Under the pieces are notes generated by a model. It did no database searches, was not told the DNA's origin, and was given only the letters and a program-made list of their open reading frames with translations. Positions 33,673-42,020 of a stretch of 44,270 bases of DNA are shown here, one piece after another (within the stretch, counting starts at the first letter, position 1; each line of letters opens with the position of its first letter). This DNA comes from Desulfobacteraceae bacterium. GTDB lineage: Bacteria > Desulfobacterota > Desulfobacteria > Desulfobacterales > Desulfolunaceae. Both the position numbers and the translations under genes were made by a program. The stretch covers positions 1 to 44,270 of the forward strand of contig JABXKT010000038.1 of assembly GCA_013619155.1 (NCBI GenBank), written 5' to 3'.

Positions 33673-33717
33673 ACCGCTGTGATTTGTCCCGAGGAACGAG
33701 GGGCAAAGCGCAGCGGT
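33673..33717. repeat. Nested hairpin with GAGGAACGAGG loop (copy 3)
   Basis: Outer stem ACCGCTGTG (33673-33681) with CGCAGCGGT (33709-33717), nine pairs including one G-U; inner stem GTCCC/GGGGC (33686-33690 with 33700-33704). Confidence 0.8.
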
Positions 33718-33862
33718 CAATCGCTTTCGAGGTGGCTCACCTCGCCGCCGGAGGCATCGCTTTTTGTCTGTTTTATTTTTACTCCAGCACTTAAATCGAC
33801 AGCCCTGGCCGCCGGAGGCTGGCGTTTTTCACGCCCCCTTTGACCATAAAAGGGATCGCCCT

Positions 33863-34657
33863 CTATTTTTCAAATGCCTGCCTATCCAATCGGTCCAGAT
33901 ATCGTTCCCGCACGCTGCCCGCACACCATTCAATATTCGAGGATGAGCCTTGATCAACGAGAGTGGTGCGGAACGCGTCCCACAGGCCAAAGCCACCGGG
34001 AATGTCGATCTTGTTTAAAAACACGCGAAGATCGCAATGCGGGGGAGCGCCTTTGAACAAACCGTTGGGATCCATGCCAAGGCGAACCATGCATGCCGGG
34101 GTGACCGGTTCTCCCGGTGGGAGATGCGTAAGACGAGAAAAAAGCCCATGGCGGTGCACATGTGCTTCGGTCAAAGGGCGATAAACGGCATCGAGGCCCA
34201 TAACGCCGATGCACAGGTCTGTGCCCACTGGAATAATCGGCTCGTGAGCGTTCGGGGCCTTGAGTGGCTTTCGAGCCGCGCCATCGGCTTCGACCACCAT
34301 GGTATCGGCCAGTCCAGACGCGTGCAGGCCCATCACGAGCTCCGTATCCAACCCGATGAGCTTTCCCAAGACCTCGTCGAACCGGCTGGCGACGCAAACG
34401 CAGGAAGAGCGGGTCAGCGCCTTTCGAACCCGTCCCATGAAGTCAGGGCCCTCTTCCTGCAAGACAGTCAACACACCGGGAAAGGGAAAAAACTTGGTCG
34501 TCGTGGTGATGAGCACCCGCCGATCGGCCCCTTGTCGGTGCGCTGCAATCCACTGCATCAGAGAGGTTTTCCCCCCCGCCCCGGTGAGGGCGATAAGCCG
34601 GTGGTTTGGTGAGATCAAAGAGTCAAGACCCGAGGCCCCCACCACCTGACGGCTCAT
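33863..34657 (-). CDS. yqeC: YqeC-type selenium-dependent hydroxylase accessory protein
   Basis: A 264-residue P-loop protein. LIALTGAGGKTSLMQW is the family's Walker A near residue 23; RVLITTTTKFF, MVVEADGAARKPLKAP and HEPIIPVGTDLCIGVMGLDAVYRPL are further marks of YqeC, a factor tied to molybdenum hydroxylases with a labile selenium ligand. NKID near the C-terminal third resembles a G-protein base motif. It overlaps yqeB by 4 bp (ATGA). The precise step is unproven; it probably helps to put selenium onto the Mo cofactor using selenophosphate-derived selenium. Confidence 0.9.
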   Translation of the reverse strand: MSRQVVGASGLDSLISPNHRLIALTGAGGKTSLMQWIAAHRQGADRRVLITTTTKFFPFPGVLTVLQEEGPDFMGRVRKALTRSSCVCVASRFDEVLGKLIGLDTELVMGLHASGLADTMVVEADGAARKPLKAPNAHEPIIPVGTDLCIGVMGLDAVYRPLTEAHVHRHGLFSRLTHLPPGEPVTPACMVRLGMDPNGLFKGAPPHCDLRVFLNKIDIPGGFGLWDAFRTTLVDQGSSSNIEWCAGSVRERYLDRLDRQAFEK

Positions 34658-35472
34658 GGGTGACTCCCCATCAGGAGATGTGCTGTGATAGCTTCAAGCA
34701 CCCCCCCACCGATGGAGAGAGCCTTGTCAGACACCTCGCCGCAATAGGCGAGGATCCCCCTTGGGTCCACATCGCCCAGCTTGGTCCTCTTTGTGACCGG
34801 GGTGCCGTCGCGCAATAAGCCGCGCACGACCCCTGTTATGGCCGCCACCACGGGAATGCCGGCTACGGTACCCAGGGTCTCTCCCTTGGACACCGTGTCT
34901 CCAATTTGAAGCGGGGTGGAGAAGACACCAGGGCTTTCTGCCCAATAGACACGCTCGATGGTAAACCCACCGACATTGCCGGGAACCCCGGTGTTGGGTT
35001 CGGCCGAGCCGATACTGAGAACACGCCCCAGGCGATGCCCCCGCTTGGTCTCCACGACCTTGTGCACATCCTCACCAGCGGTGAACCCAGGACCTAATCC
35101 GATGACAAGGGGGGCTTGGGAGCGACTCGTGCCTAAATTACGTTTGGCGATGATGGCGTCCACCAGCACCTCGGGGCGCAAGGTGGCCAGGGTCTCGGCA
35201 GAAGGATCGGCCAGAACCGGAATTCGCCCGTTTTTCCAGCTAGCGGCAGCAGACCCCGGAACACGCAAAAACTCGGCGGTCACCCCTTCAACGCTTACCT
35301 GACCATGGTACACCGCTTCGGAGAAGGCCACGGTTCGGCGCACGGCCAAGGGATTCGCCGTCTCCAGCAGCACAAGCTTACGCAACCCGGCCCGATAAAG
35401 ACGAAGGGCCACGCCCGTGGCAAGGTCCCCGGCCCCTCGAATCACAATGGTTGGCTGTGTCATGTTACTCAT
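34654..35472 (-). CDS. yqeB: YqeB-type selenium-dependent molybdenum hydroxylase system protein
   Basis: A 272-residue protein of the EF2563/YqeB family: IVIRGAGDLATGVALRLYRAGL (Rossmann-like start), VLVDAIIAKRNLGTSR, VIGLGPGFTAGEDVHKVVETKRGH and IGDTVSKGETLGTV followed by ILAYCGEVSDKALSIGGGVLEAI. In comparative genomics this gene marks organisms that use selenium as a Mo cofactor ligand. It is placed 9 nt after mocA and overlaps yqeC. The start ATG at 35472 has AAAGGA; a second ATG three codons later is possible. Confidence 0.9.
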   Translation of the reverse strand: MSNMTQPTIVIRGAGDLATGVALRLYRAGLRKLVLLETANPLAVRRTVAFSEAVYHGQVSVEGVTAEFLRVPGSAAASWKNGRIPVLADPSAETLATLRPEVLVDAIIAKRNLGTSRSQAPLVIGLGPGFTAGEDVHKVVETKRGHRLGRVLSIGSAEPNTGVPGNVGGFTIERVYWAESPGVFSTPLQIGDTVSKGETLGTVAGIPVVAAITGVVRGLLRDGTPVTKRTKLGDVDPRGILAYCGEVSDKALSIGGGVLEAITAHLLMGSHP

Positions 35473-35481
35473 ACGAATCCT

Positions 35482-36096
35482 TTAGGCCGACTTCGCGTCA
35501 TAGCATTTCAAAAGTCTCTGATATTGATCTTCGGTATCCACGTCGATAAAAGGACCGACCTCGTTGATTCTCACCAGGCGAAGGGCAACCCCGGGGGAAC
35601 CCAATAAGGGCCGCGCTCCCGTATCTCCCTCAAGCTCAAAAACCTTGGGAAACCAGCCCGAGGGGATGGTAATGGGATTCCCCCGCATGCTCTCCTGCAC
35701 CGGGGCCACCCAACACTCGGGTTGCTGGGAAAACGCCCAGACTAGGTTGTCGATGGTCTCCGTCGTCATCAAAGGCTGATCCCCAAGAAGCACCATGCAC
35801 CCATCGGCATCATCCTTCACATGACGCAAGCCCGCCTTCAGCGACTCCGCCTGCCCCAACTCACGATGAGTAGAGACCACAAGCTCGCATCCGTCCAGGT
35901 CCAGGCTCCGCTCCAACTCTGACGCTTGAGGCAACACCACCGTCACACCCTCAAGACGGGAGCGACGTGCCGCATCAATCACATGCTGAAGCATGGGCTT
36001 GCCCCGAAAAGGCATCAAGAGCTTATCCCGGCCCATGCGAGCCCCTTTTCCAGCGGCAAGAATCACACCGGACACCCTGGCTATTTTCTGTTCCAT
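35482..36096 (-). CDS. mocA: Molybdenum cofactor cytidylyltransferase, MocA-like
   Basis: A 204-residue nucleotidyltransferase: VILAAGKGARMGRDKLLMPFRGKPML is the nucleotide-binding start, LGDQPLMTTETI the metal-binding motif, and RGNPITIPSGWFPKVFELEGDTGARPLL the product-site region. It attaches CMP to molybdopterin to form MCD, used by xanthine-dehydrogenase-like enzymes. Next to yqeB/yqeC it is the usual third member of the selenium-dependent hydroxylase set. Start ATG has AAGGAGAGATGAGG upstream. Confidence 0.9.
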   Translation of the reverse strand: MEQKIARVSGVILAAGKGARMGRDKLLMPFRGKPMLQHVIDAARRSRLEGVTVVLPQASELERSLDLDGCELVVSTHRELGQAESLKAGLRHVKDDADGCMVLLGDQPLMTTETIDNLVWAFSQQPECWVAPVQESMRGNPITIPSGWFPKVFELEGDTGARPLLGSPGVALRLVRINEVGPFIDVDTEDQYQRLLKCYDAKSA

Positions 36097-36111
36097 GCCT
36101 CATCTCTCCTT

Positions 36112-36310
36112 GTAAAAAGCGTGCCTCCGGCGGCCAGAGGCTGAGCCCCTGGACCCCAGGTTGCGAATGCTCCCGACCCTCGTTCCTCGAAAAAGATCAC
36201 ATTCGCTCTTTCGCTGGAATAACGTTGACGGATGACCTTACTCAATCGCCAAGACCTGTTTATCAAACTTTTCAAAAGTTTGGCCCCCGGCAGGGCCGCC
36301 GGAGGCACGT
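36112..36310. repeat. Mosaic repeat (copy 6) between FAD-subunit gene and mocA
   Basis: Starts with GTGCCTCCGGCGGCCAGAGG and ends with GCAGGGCCGCCGGAGGCACG. It holds, in the opposite orientation, the GAGGAACGAGG element (36178-36189) inside an outer stem GCGAATG/CATTCGC (36163-36169 with 36200-36206), and the piece GACCTGTTTATCAAAC shared with 21.0 kb. Confidence 0.8.
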
Positions 36311-36329
36311 TTTCAACGCTTTTCGTCCC

Positions 36330-37313
36330 CTATTCAGCGCAATCCATCAAAGTGTCGGCCACAATGGTCTTGGCCATCTGCACTTTGTAGATATTCTGGA
36401 GGAGGGGCTTGGCTTCGGCCACGGCGAGCTCTCCGGCTTGTTTGGCTAAGGCATCCGTTAGGGGCTGACCGATAAGTAATGCCTCGGACTCTTGGCAGCG
36501 GCGGGGGTTGTTGTGCACGCCGTTGAGGCAGATGCGTGCAGAGATGACGTTTCCACCTTCAACGGTGATGGCTGCGGCGCAGTTGACCATGGCAAAGTCG
36601 ATGGCCTTGCGGTAGGCCAATTTTCTAAAGGCGCTGGCAGAGCCTGGGGCCGGGTGCGGCACAAGGATCTCGGTGACGATCTCATCGCGATCCAATACGG
36701 TGGACTGGGACCCCATCTCGGCGGAGAAGAACGCATCAATTGCCACGTCGCGCGTGGTGGTTTTGACGACAGCGTTCAAGGCAATAAGGGCTGGCGCTGT
36801 ATCGCTGGGGTTCACGGCGATGCATTTTTTCACCTGACCGAAGATAGAGTGGAAGCGATGATCGCCGGGAACGGCGAGGCACCGTTTGCCGCCTTTGCGG
36901 ACACAGTCGATGCTGCCTCCGATTTTGTTCGGGTAGCGGTAGTACCAGCACCGGTTCTCCTGGCAGATATTACCGGCGATGGTCCCGATGTTGCGAAGCA
37001 GGGCCGATGCCGTGCGGCGTGCGGCTTCGGCCAGTCCGGCCCACTCTTTTTTAACGATATCGGACTCGGCAATCTCCGTTAAGGTGACCAGGGCGCCGAG
37101 GTGAAGACCATCCTCGTCCGTGCGAATCTCCTTAAGACCGGGGATGGTCTTCAGGTTGATGATGGCTTCGGGGTATGCCATCCAGATCTTGTCTTTAAGG
37201 CATCCCACAAGGTCGCTGCCTCCGGCGATGACATAGGAAGCGTCCTTGTGCTTCTGCAGAAGAGAGACGGCGTCTTCGATGCTGGTGGCATCAAAATGGT
37301 TAAAACGTTTCAT
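36330..37313 (-). CDS. Molybdenum hydroxylase FAD-binding subunit with extra Cys cluster
   Basis: A 327-residue protein of the xanthine dehydrogenase FAD-subunit family: YVIAGGSDLVGCLKD, LRNIGTIAGNICQ (FAD-binding), HSIFG, LAYRKAIDFAMVNCAAAI and a C-terminal helical part. Cys117, Cys122, Cys137 and Cys145 stand in an inserted loop (CQENRC...CVRKGGKRC). 4-hydroxybenzoyl-CoA reductase carries a [4Fe-4S] cluster in the equivalent loop with a similar spacing, so an extra cluster is likely here. The start ATG overlaps the stop of the large-subunit gene (TAATG). It is the electron-transfer partner of the two genes upstream. Confidence 0.92.
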   Translation of the reverse strand: MKRFNHFDATSIEDAVSLLQKHKDASYVIAGGSDLVGCLKDKIWMAYPEAIINLKTIPGLKEIRTDEDGLHLGALVTLTEIAESDIVKKEWAGLAEAARRTASALLRNIGTIAGNICQENRCWYYRYPNKIGGSIDCVRKGGKRCLAVPGDHRFHSIFGQVKKCIAVNPSDTAPALIALNAVVKTTTRDVAIDAFFSAEMGSQSTVLDRDEIVTEILVPHPAPGSASAFRKLAYRKAIDFAMVNCAAAITVEGGNVISARICLNGVHNNPRRCQESEALLIGQPLTDALAKQAGELAVAEAKPLLQNIYKVQMAKTIVADTLMDCAE

Positions 37314-39673
37314 TATTTCTTCCTCCCTTTGGCCTTAATTTTACCGAGGCCCATGAGGATCCTTTCCGGGGTAAAGGGCGTCTCGATAAGGCGGACGCCG
37401 ATGGCGTTATAAATAGCGTTGGAGAAGGCGGCCAGTGAGGGGCAGGCGGCCCCTTCGCCGCATGCCGTGGCACCAAATGGGTGGGTGGGATCACCGGGTT
37501 TTTCTATCACCAGGGGTTCCACATCACAGTCCATGGCGGTGGCGTGACGGTAATCCACCCAGTTGGGCGTCAGAAGCCAGCCGTTTCGCTTGTCCACGAT
37601 GCAATCGTTGCCGAGCACGGCATTCTCCACGCCATGACGGGAGGTGAGGAGCTGGCCTTCAACGACCTTGGGGTTGAGGGCCTTGCCCACGTTCTGGGCC
37701 ATGATGACGCGGATATTGGAGATCATGCCGGTGTCGGTGTCCACATCCAGGGAGATGAATTGTGCGCCTTTCTCCTTGGGGATGTACACCTGATCTTTCT
37801 TACCGTCTTTGAACCCGTTGGGATGGGGGCTGTTGTTCACATAGTGGCCGATGACTTCATGGATGCCGCCGTAGTGGCCGCGTTTACCAAAGGCCTCGGC
37901 AAAGGAGACACATTTCTCTGGGGATTCTGTGACGCAGATCCCCCCCTCACCCATGGTCAGTGCCTCAGCGGGGACACCCAACTTATCGGCAGCGAGATCA
38001 AGCACTTGTCGCTTGGCATCCATGGCCGCTTCATAGGTGGCCCACCCCTGAATCCAGGTGCCGCAGCTGTTGGCGACGAGGGTGGCAAAGGGTGTGGAGT
38101 CCGTGTCATGGCAGACGATGCCCACCTTCTTGTAGGGGAGCCCCAGCACTTCGGCGACAATCTGGCACTGCACGGTGTGCTGGCCCTGTCCGATATCGGC
38201 AATGGCACAGACAAGGGAGGCAGAACCGTCCGGAAACACCTTAATCATGGCTTCACTGGAGTTGCCGGGCCCGGGACGGCCTGCCCCCATGGCGAAAATA
38301 GCCACCCCGAGGCCACTACGGATACGCCCACTTTTTTTATTGGGGTGCTCCCAGGTGTTTTTCCAGTCCAGGTGCTTTGAGCCGACGTCTAAGCAGTCGC
38401 GGATCCCTGAAGAGGAGATGTAGCCGGAGATGTAGCCCAAAGCGTCCCAACCCGAATCGATATCCCCTGCTCGCATGCAGTTTTTCCTGCGCAGGGCCAC
38501 CGGGTCCATGCCCATCTGATCGGCAGCGATATCCATGGTGGTCTCCACGGCAAAGACGCCTTCAGGCGCCCCGTACCCTTGCCAACCCGCGGCGGGAAAC
38601 CGGTTGGTCTGCACGTAGTGAATCTTACCGCGCAGATGCTGGCAGTTGTGGGAGTAGAGCACCGAACCTGTGGCGAGCATGGCGTTCTTGGCCGGATATT
38701 TGTCGCCTCCGGAGCCGGTCTCCTGCCAGTGGGCCAAGTCCATGGTGGTGAGGGTACCGTCTTTCTTGAAACCAATTTTCACATCGGTCAGGCTGCCGCG
38801 GGACCAGCCTGAGACCATCTCCTCCTCGCGGGAGTAGCCGCAGTGCACCGGTTTTTTCAAGTCCAGACAGGCAAGGCTGGCGATGAGAAGGTAGTGAGAG
38901 GGGATATTACGGTCCAGGGGGAAGGCGTTCTTTCCACCAAAGCTCGATCCGGTAAAGGGGGAGACGTAATTGAGCATGCTTGCGCTGATACCCAAAGCCT
39001 GGGCGAGGCAGAGTTTTTCATCATGCATGCCCTGGGAGTGGGTGTGCATGTGAAGTTTGGTGCCATCGAAGTGGGCGGTGCACCCCCGGGGTTCCATGGC
39101 CGGGCCCTTGCAATAGGCGTATTTGAGGCCCTTTTGTTCGATGATAACATCGGCTTCTTCAAAGCCTTTATCGATATCGCCAAACCCGTTGTAGTCAGAC
39201 GGGGTCTTGGTCTTGAAGAGTCGGGTTTCTGGATCCCGATCGCTTAAAAACGCATGAAACGCCCAGTCATGGCAGTTGGCTTCGCCTTCAAAAACCTGGG
39301 GAGAATCGGGCTTGATGGCCTCCTCGAGGTCCAGGACGAACTTTCGCGTCTTGTACTCCACGTCGATAAGCTCCAAGGCCTCTTCGGCACGGGTCTCATC
39401 CACCGCCACCACCGCTGCCACGAGATCACCAACGTAATACAAAGATTTCCGAAACGCCTTGGGGTAGGTCTCATGGGTCATGACAAGGCGGACGCCCTCC
39501 AGAGCCTCGGCCGCCCTCGTGTCCATGGAAACAATCTCTGCGGCGGGGTATGGGCTCCGCAGAATGCGAGTGTGCAGCATGCCGGGAAAAAGAAAATCCG
39601 CATAATACCTGGCTTCGCCCGTGACGCGGGATCGTCCGTCTTTCTGGCGGACACTCTTTCCAACAGATGTCAT
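37313..39673 (-). CDS. Molybdopterin-binding catalytic subunit of xanthine-dehydrogenase-type hydroxylase
   Basis: A catalytic subunit of 786 residues. VGKSVRQKDGRSRVTGEARYYADF is the family start; then FTGSSFGGKNAFPLD, GYSREEEMVSG, GWQGYGAPEGVFAVE (the Q-x-R/G-x-G-type Moco loop), VANSCGTWIQG and ATACGEGAACPSLAAFSNAIYNAIG, whose GEG glutamate is the catalytic base. I start at ATG 39673, one base after the small-subunit stop; the upstream start at 39790 would overlap that gene. Neighbouring yqeB, yqeC and mocA point to a Mo center carrying MCD and a labile selenium. Substrate is unknown: purines, nicotinate and other N-heterocycles are candidates. Confidence 0.92.
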   Translation of the reverse strand: MTSVGKSVRQKDGRSRVTGEARYYADFLFPGMLHTRILRSPYPAAEIVSMDTRAAEALEGVRLVMTHETYPKAFRKSLYYVGDLVAAVVAVDETRAEEALELIDVEYKTRKFVLDLEEAIKPDSPQVFEGEANCHDWAFHAFLSDRDPETRLFKTKTPSDYNGFGDIDKGFEEADVIIEQKGLKYAYCKGPAMEPRGCTAHFDGTKLHMHTHSQGMHDEKLCLAQALGISASMLNYVSPFTGSSFGGKNAFPLDRNIPSHYLLIASLACLDLKKPVHCGYSREEEMVSGWSRGSLTDVKIGFKKDGTLTTMDLAHWQETGSGGDKYPAKNAMLATGSVLYSHNCQHLRGKIHYVQTNRFPAAGWQGYGAPEGVFAVETTMDIAADQMGMDPVALRRKNCMRAGDIDSGWDALGYISGYISSSGIRDCLDVGSKHLDWKNTWEHPNKKSGRIRSGLGVAIFAMGAGRPGPGNSSEAMIKVFPDGSASLVCAIADIGQGQHTVQCQIVAEVLGLPYKKVGIVCHDTDSTPFATLVANSCGTWIQGWATYEAAMDAKRQVLDLAADKLGVPAEALTMGEGGICVTESPEKCVSFAEAFGKRGHYGGIHEVIGHYVNNSPHPNGFKDGKKDQVYIPKEKGAQFISLDVDTDTGMISNIRVIMAQNVGKALNPKVVEGQLLTSRHGVENAVLGNDCIVDKRNGWLLTPNWVDYRHATAMDCDVEPLVIEKPGDPTHPFGATACGEGAACPSLAAFSNAIYNAIGVRLIETPFTPERILMGLGKIKAKGRKK

Positions 39674-39674
39674 C

Positions 39675-40178
39675 TTATCCACGCCCCTGCTCCTTTGCCA
39701 TCTTTTTAGCCGCACTTCTGACGGCATTGATGATGTGCTCGTAGTTGTTGCAGATGCAGAGGTTACCACCGATGGCTTCCTTGATCTCATCCACCGTGGG
39801 GTCCGGATTCTTACTCAGAAGGGCCTTGGTGGACATGATCATTCCGGGGGAACAAAACCCGCACTGGGCACCGTACTCCTCCAGCCACGCTTCCTGGATG
39901 GGATGGAGGGTGCCACCCTTGGAGAGCCCTTCGATGGTCTCGATCTCCTTGCCTTCCTGCTCCACGGCAAGAACCATGCAGGCAGGAACCGCGACACCGT
40001 CGATGAGAACCGTGCAGGAACCGCAGGCTCCTTCACCACACGCCTCTTTGGTGCCGGTGTGGCCACACTCATTTCTCAGGACTTTTGAAAGGGTCCAGTG
40101 CGTCTCCACCGACAATGCACGGGTCTCCCCGTTGACTGTCAATTTGATAAGCTTTGTCTGTTGCTCCGCTGGGATCAT
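39675..40178 (-). CDS. [2Fe-2S] subunit of molybdenum hydroxylase
   Basis: A 167-residue ferredoxin-like subunit with two [2Fe-2S] sites. Plant-type site: CGEGACGSC with Cys47, 52, 55 and distal Cys67. Second site: QCGFCSPGM with Cys106, 109 and CICNNY with Cys141, 143; the last motif is usually C-R-C-T/G, so Ile and Asn-Asn are unusual but keep the cysteines. The start ATG 40178 has AAGGAA upstream; a further upstream start at 40259 lacks one. It is the first structural gene of the enzyme, 1 nt before the large subunit. Confidence 0.95.
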   Translation of the reverse strand: MIPAEQQTKLIKLTVNGETRALSVETHWTLSKVLRNECGHTGTKEACGEGACGSCTVLIDGVAVPACMVLAVEQEGKEIETIEGLSKGGTLHPIQEAWLEEYGAQCGFCSPGMIMSTKALLSKNPDPTVDEIKEAIGGNLCICNNYEHIINAVRSAAKKMAKEQGRG

Positions 40179-40309
40179 GATGGATTTCCTTCGTCGAACG
40201 GTGTCGGTGCGGCCAAAAAGGAGCCGCGATTCATCGAGCCAGCCCGGGTCAAGGCTCACTCATCTCACCCTAGGCGCCGTAAAATGGTGCAAAAGGGCAT
40301 GTGCTATGG

Positions 40310-40384
40310 AAAAAGCCTCCGGAGGCCCTAACGGGGCCACACTTTTGCCGAAGTGGCTTGGCCACCCTCGCCGCCGGAGGCACG
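40310..40384. repeat. Mosaic repeat (copy 7), short form
   Basis: GCCTCCGGAGGCCCTAACGGGG, CCACACTTTTGCC, then GGCCACCCTCGCCGCCGGAGGCACGC. Only the two ends of the repeat remain, joined. It lies between the EamA transporter gene and the small-subunit gene. Confidence 0.75.
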
Positions 40385-40399
40385 CTTTACATCCTTGCC

Positions 40400-41323
40400 T
40401 TACGCTTCGCTGATCGCTGCAGCGGTGGCCACTTCGGGAGCTCGGCTGGCCCAGTAGATGCCACCAATGATGAGAATCCCGCTGACGAGGTGGGTCATGC
40501 CCATGGTCTCTCCGAGAAAAACAAAGGCGAAGATCCCGCCCCACAGAGGCAGGGAGTAGTAAATCATACCGCAAAGCTCGGGGCCGGCCTTCTCAAGACC
40601 AATATTCCATGCCCCCCAGGCGATGATGGAGGAGCAGACGGCAGAGAAGGTAATGCTGAAAAAGACGACGCCGTTCATGTTGAAGACCATGGAGGGTTGG
40701 GTGGATTCCCAGATGACGCAGGGGATCAGCATCAACACGCCAAAGAAGGCCATGAGCGTCAGAATGGTGGCCCCGGAGAGACCCTCGGGGGTTTTCTTCA
40801 AGACCAGGCTGTAAACGGCAAACCCCACGGCGGCCCCAAGCATCAAGAGATCACCGGATGCAAACTGAAGACCCAGAAGGCGCCCGATCTCTCCGTTGCA
40901 GACCAGGTAAAAGGAGCCGATAAGGGCCACTGTGCAGCCAAGCCATGTATTCATGGACTGTTTCTGCCCCATAAAGGTGGAGATAATGACAATAAAAATG
41001 GGGGTGGTGACTGAAATCAGGGAGAGGTTCATGGTGGAGGTGGTCTGGGCCGCAAAATAACTCAAAGGGGAGTACGCAGCCACGCCGGTGAGGGCCGCGA
41101 TGATGATCTGAGGCATAAATTTTTTGGCGATGGGCCACTCTTTCTTCACCCTGGGCAAGGTGAAGCAACACAGAATAAAAAGGGCCATGATCCAGCGGGA
41201 GGCCCCCAGGGTCATGGGTGAAATCTGACCCACGGCCAGACGGGCAATCACGTAAGCACCTGCCCAGAGAACCGTGGCAAGCAAGGCATAGAGAGATCCG
41301 ACAAAGACTTGATTCTTAAACAT
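40400..41323 (-). CDS. EamA/DMT-family transporter
   Basis: A transporter of 307 residues with ten membrane segments in two EamA repeats (SLYALLATVLWAGAYVIARLAVG and LLMLGAAVGFAVYSLVLKKTPEG; end SGILIIGGIYWASR). Drug/metabolite transporters often export amino acids or metabolites. The ATG at 41323 has GAGGAG 6-7 nt upstream; the in-frame start at 41548 lies in the untranslated leader. A sigma54 promoter lies about 230 bp upstream and the activator gene is next on the same strand, so expression is probably inducible. It may open the whole hydroxylase transcript or be a separate unit. The substrate is unknown. Confidence 0.88.
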   Translation of the reverse strand: MFKNQVFVGSLYALLATVLWAGAYVIARLAVGQISPMTLGASRWIMALFILCCFTLPRVKKEWPIAKKFMPQIIIAALTGVAAYSPLSYFAAQTTSTMNLSLISVTTPIFIVIISTFMGQKQSMNTWLGCTVALIGSFYLVCNGEIGRLLGLQFASGDLLMLGAAVGFAVYSLVLKKTPEGLSGATILTLMAFFGVLMLIPCVIWESTQPSMVFNMNGVVFFSITFSAVCSSIIAWGAWNIGLEKAGPELCGMIYYSLPLWGGIFAFVFLGETMGMTHLVSGILIIGGIYWASRAPEVATAAAISEA

Positions 41324-41555
41324 ACATACTCCTCGACGTGTGGTGGTATTTGCCCCCATATCCATGGCCGTAACCAACACATGCCTATGGGTGGGACGAC
41401 CACCATGTGCGTGTTGAGAGTGTTGCGCCAATGCATTGCGAGACTCGGTGAATATTTTTTTCTCAGATAACCGATGATCAGGTAAGTCGACTCTCCTCCC
41501 CTTAAACGTGCGTTTGACATCATGCGCTTGTTCTCTTTCTCGTAACATTCACCTG

Positions 41556-41571
41556 TGCAAACGATGTGCCA
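41556..41571 (-). promoter_or_regulatory. Sigma54 (-24/-12) promoter
   Basis: On the minus strand the sequence is TGGCAC-ATCGT-TTGCA, an exact match to the RpoN consensus TGGCAC-N5-TTGCA. It points toward the EamA transporter gene, with a leader of about 220 nt. The next gene upstream encodes a sigma54 activator. Confidence 0.9.
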
Positions 41572-41685
41572 AGGGAGAAGTAGTGTTTTTCATGTGAACA
41601 CGTATATCAGGATCCAATGTATTGTTGGTGCATTAGCTAAATTGATTGATTAGGCTTATGAATATAAGTAATTTTGATTATTAAT

Positions 41686-41707
41686 AGTGAGTCAATGAAG
41701 ACTCACT
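41686..41707. promoter_or_regulatory. Palindrome A, candidate activator site
   Basis: AGTGAGTC (41686-41693), AATGAA, GACTCACT (41700-41707): perfect 8-bp arms. It lies about 115-150 bp upstream of the sigma54 promoter, a normal distance for an upstream activating sequence. Confidence 0.7.
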
Positions 41708-42001
41708 CCCTGAATAAAGGTATAGCCCGCCTTAAAACATGGCGCTATTTTATAATTAAATTCAGAACATTACGGCCAAGTGACAGGCCGAACCCTTGAA
41801 GACAAATGCCCCCCGTCCTCTCACCGTGCACCAGTGATGGCTTAGAAAAAAGGAGGGGGGCAGTCGTCATATGGTGGGGGGAGAAGGGAGCGGATCGAAG
41901 GGGGGAGAGACGCCTATTTTCAGTGTGTGTGGGGTTCTCTTTCTCTAAAAGCGACCCCATGTCACAGGAGCCGAAGGGTGCAGAATAGGCCCTGGGGGGT
42001 A

Positions 42002-42019
42002 CGAGTCAGATAAGACTCG
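42002..42019. promoter_or_regulatory. Palindrome B, candidate activator site
   Basis: CGAGTC, AGATAA, GACTCG: perfect 6-bp arms with the same 6-bp spacer and the same GAGTC/GACTC core as palindromes A and C. It lies just downstream of the activator gene. Confidence 0.7.
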
Positions 42020-42020
42020 C

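Larger units (their letters stand above)
33133..33862. repeat. 730-bp gene-free region made of several mosaic repeats (copies 3-5)
   Basis: Three repeat blocks in a row: about 33187-33374, 33390-33520 and 33672-33825. Each has GCCTTCGGCGGCC- or CCTCCGGTGGCC-type starts and GCCGCCGGAGGC-type ends, with hairpins at 33272, 33451 and 33673. The small stretch 33521-33670 is unique and AT-richer. No coding region is supported. Confidence 0.8.

Noticed and set aside
39674..39790. Earlier start of the large hydroxylase subunit (39 extra codons)
   Set aside because: The extension is Ser/Thr-rich, overlaps the small-subunit gene and has no homology; the family begins close to ATG 39673.
36330..40178. 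Selenocysteine codons in the hydroxylase subunits
   Set aside because: The three subunits read through without in-frame TGA. The selenium in this enzyme class is a cofactor ligand and not selenocysteine.
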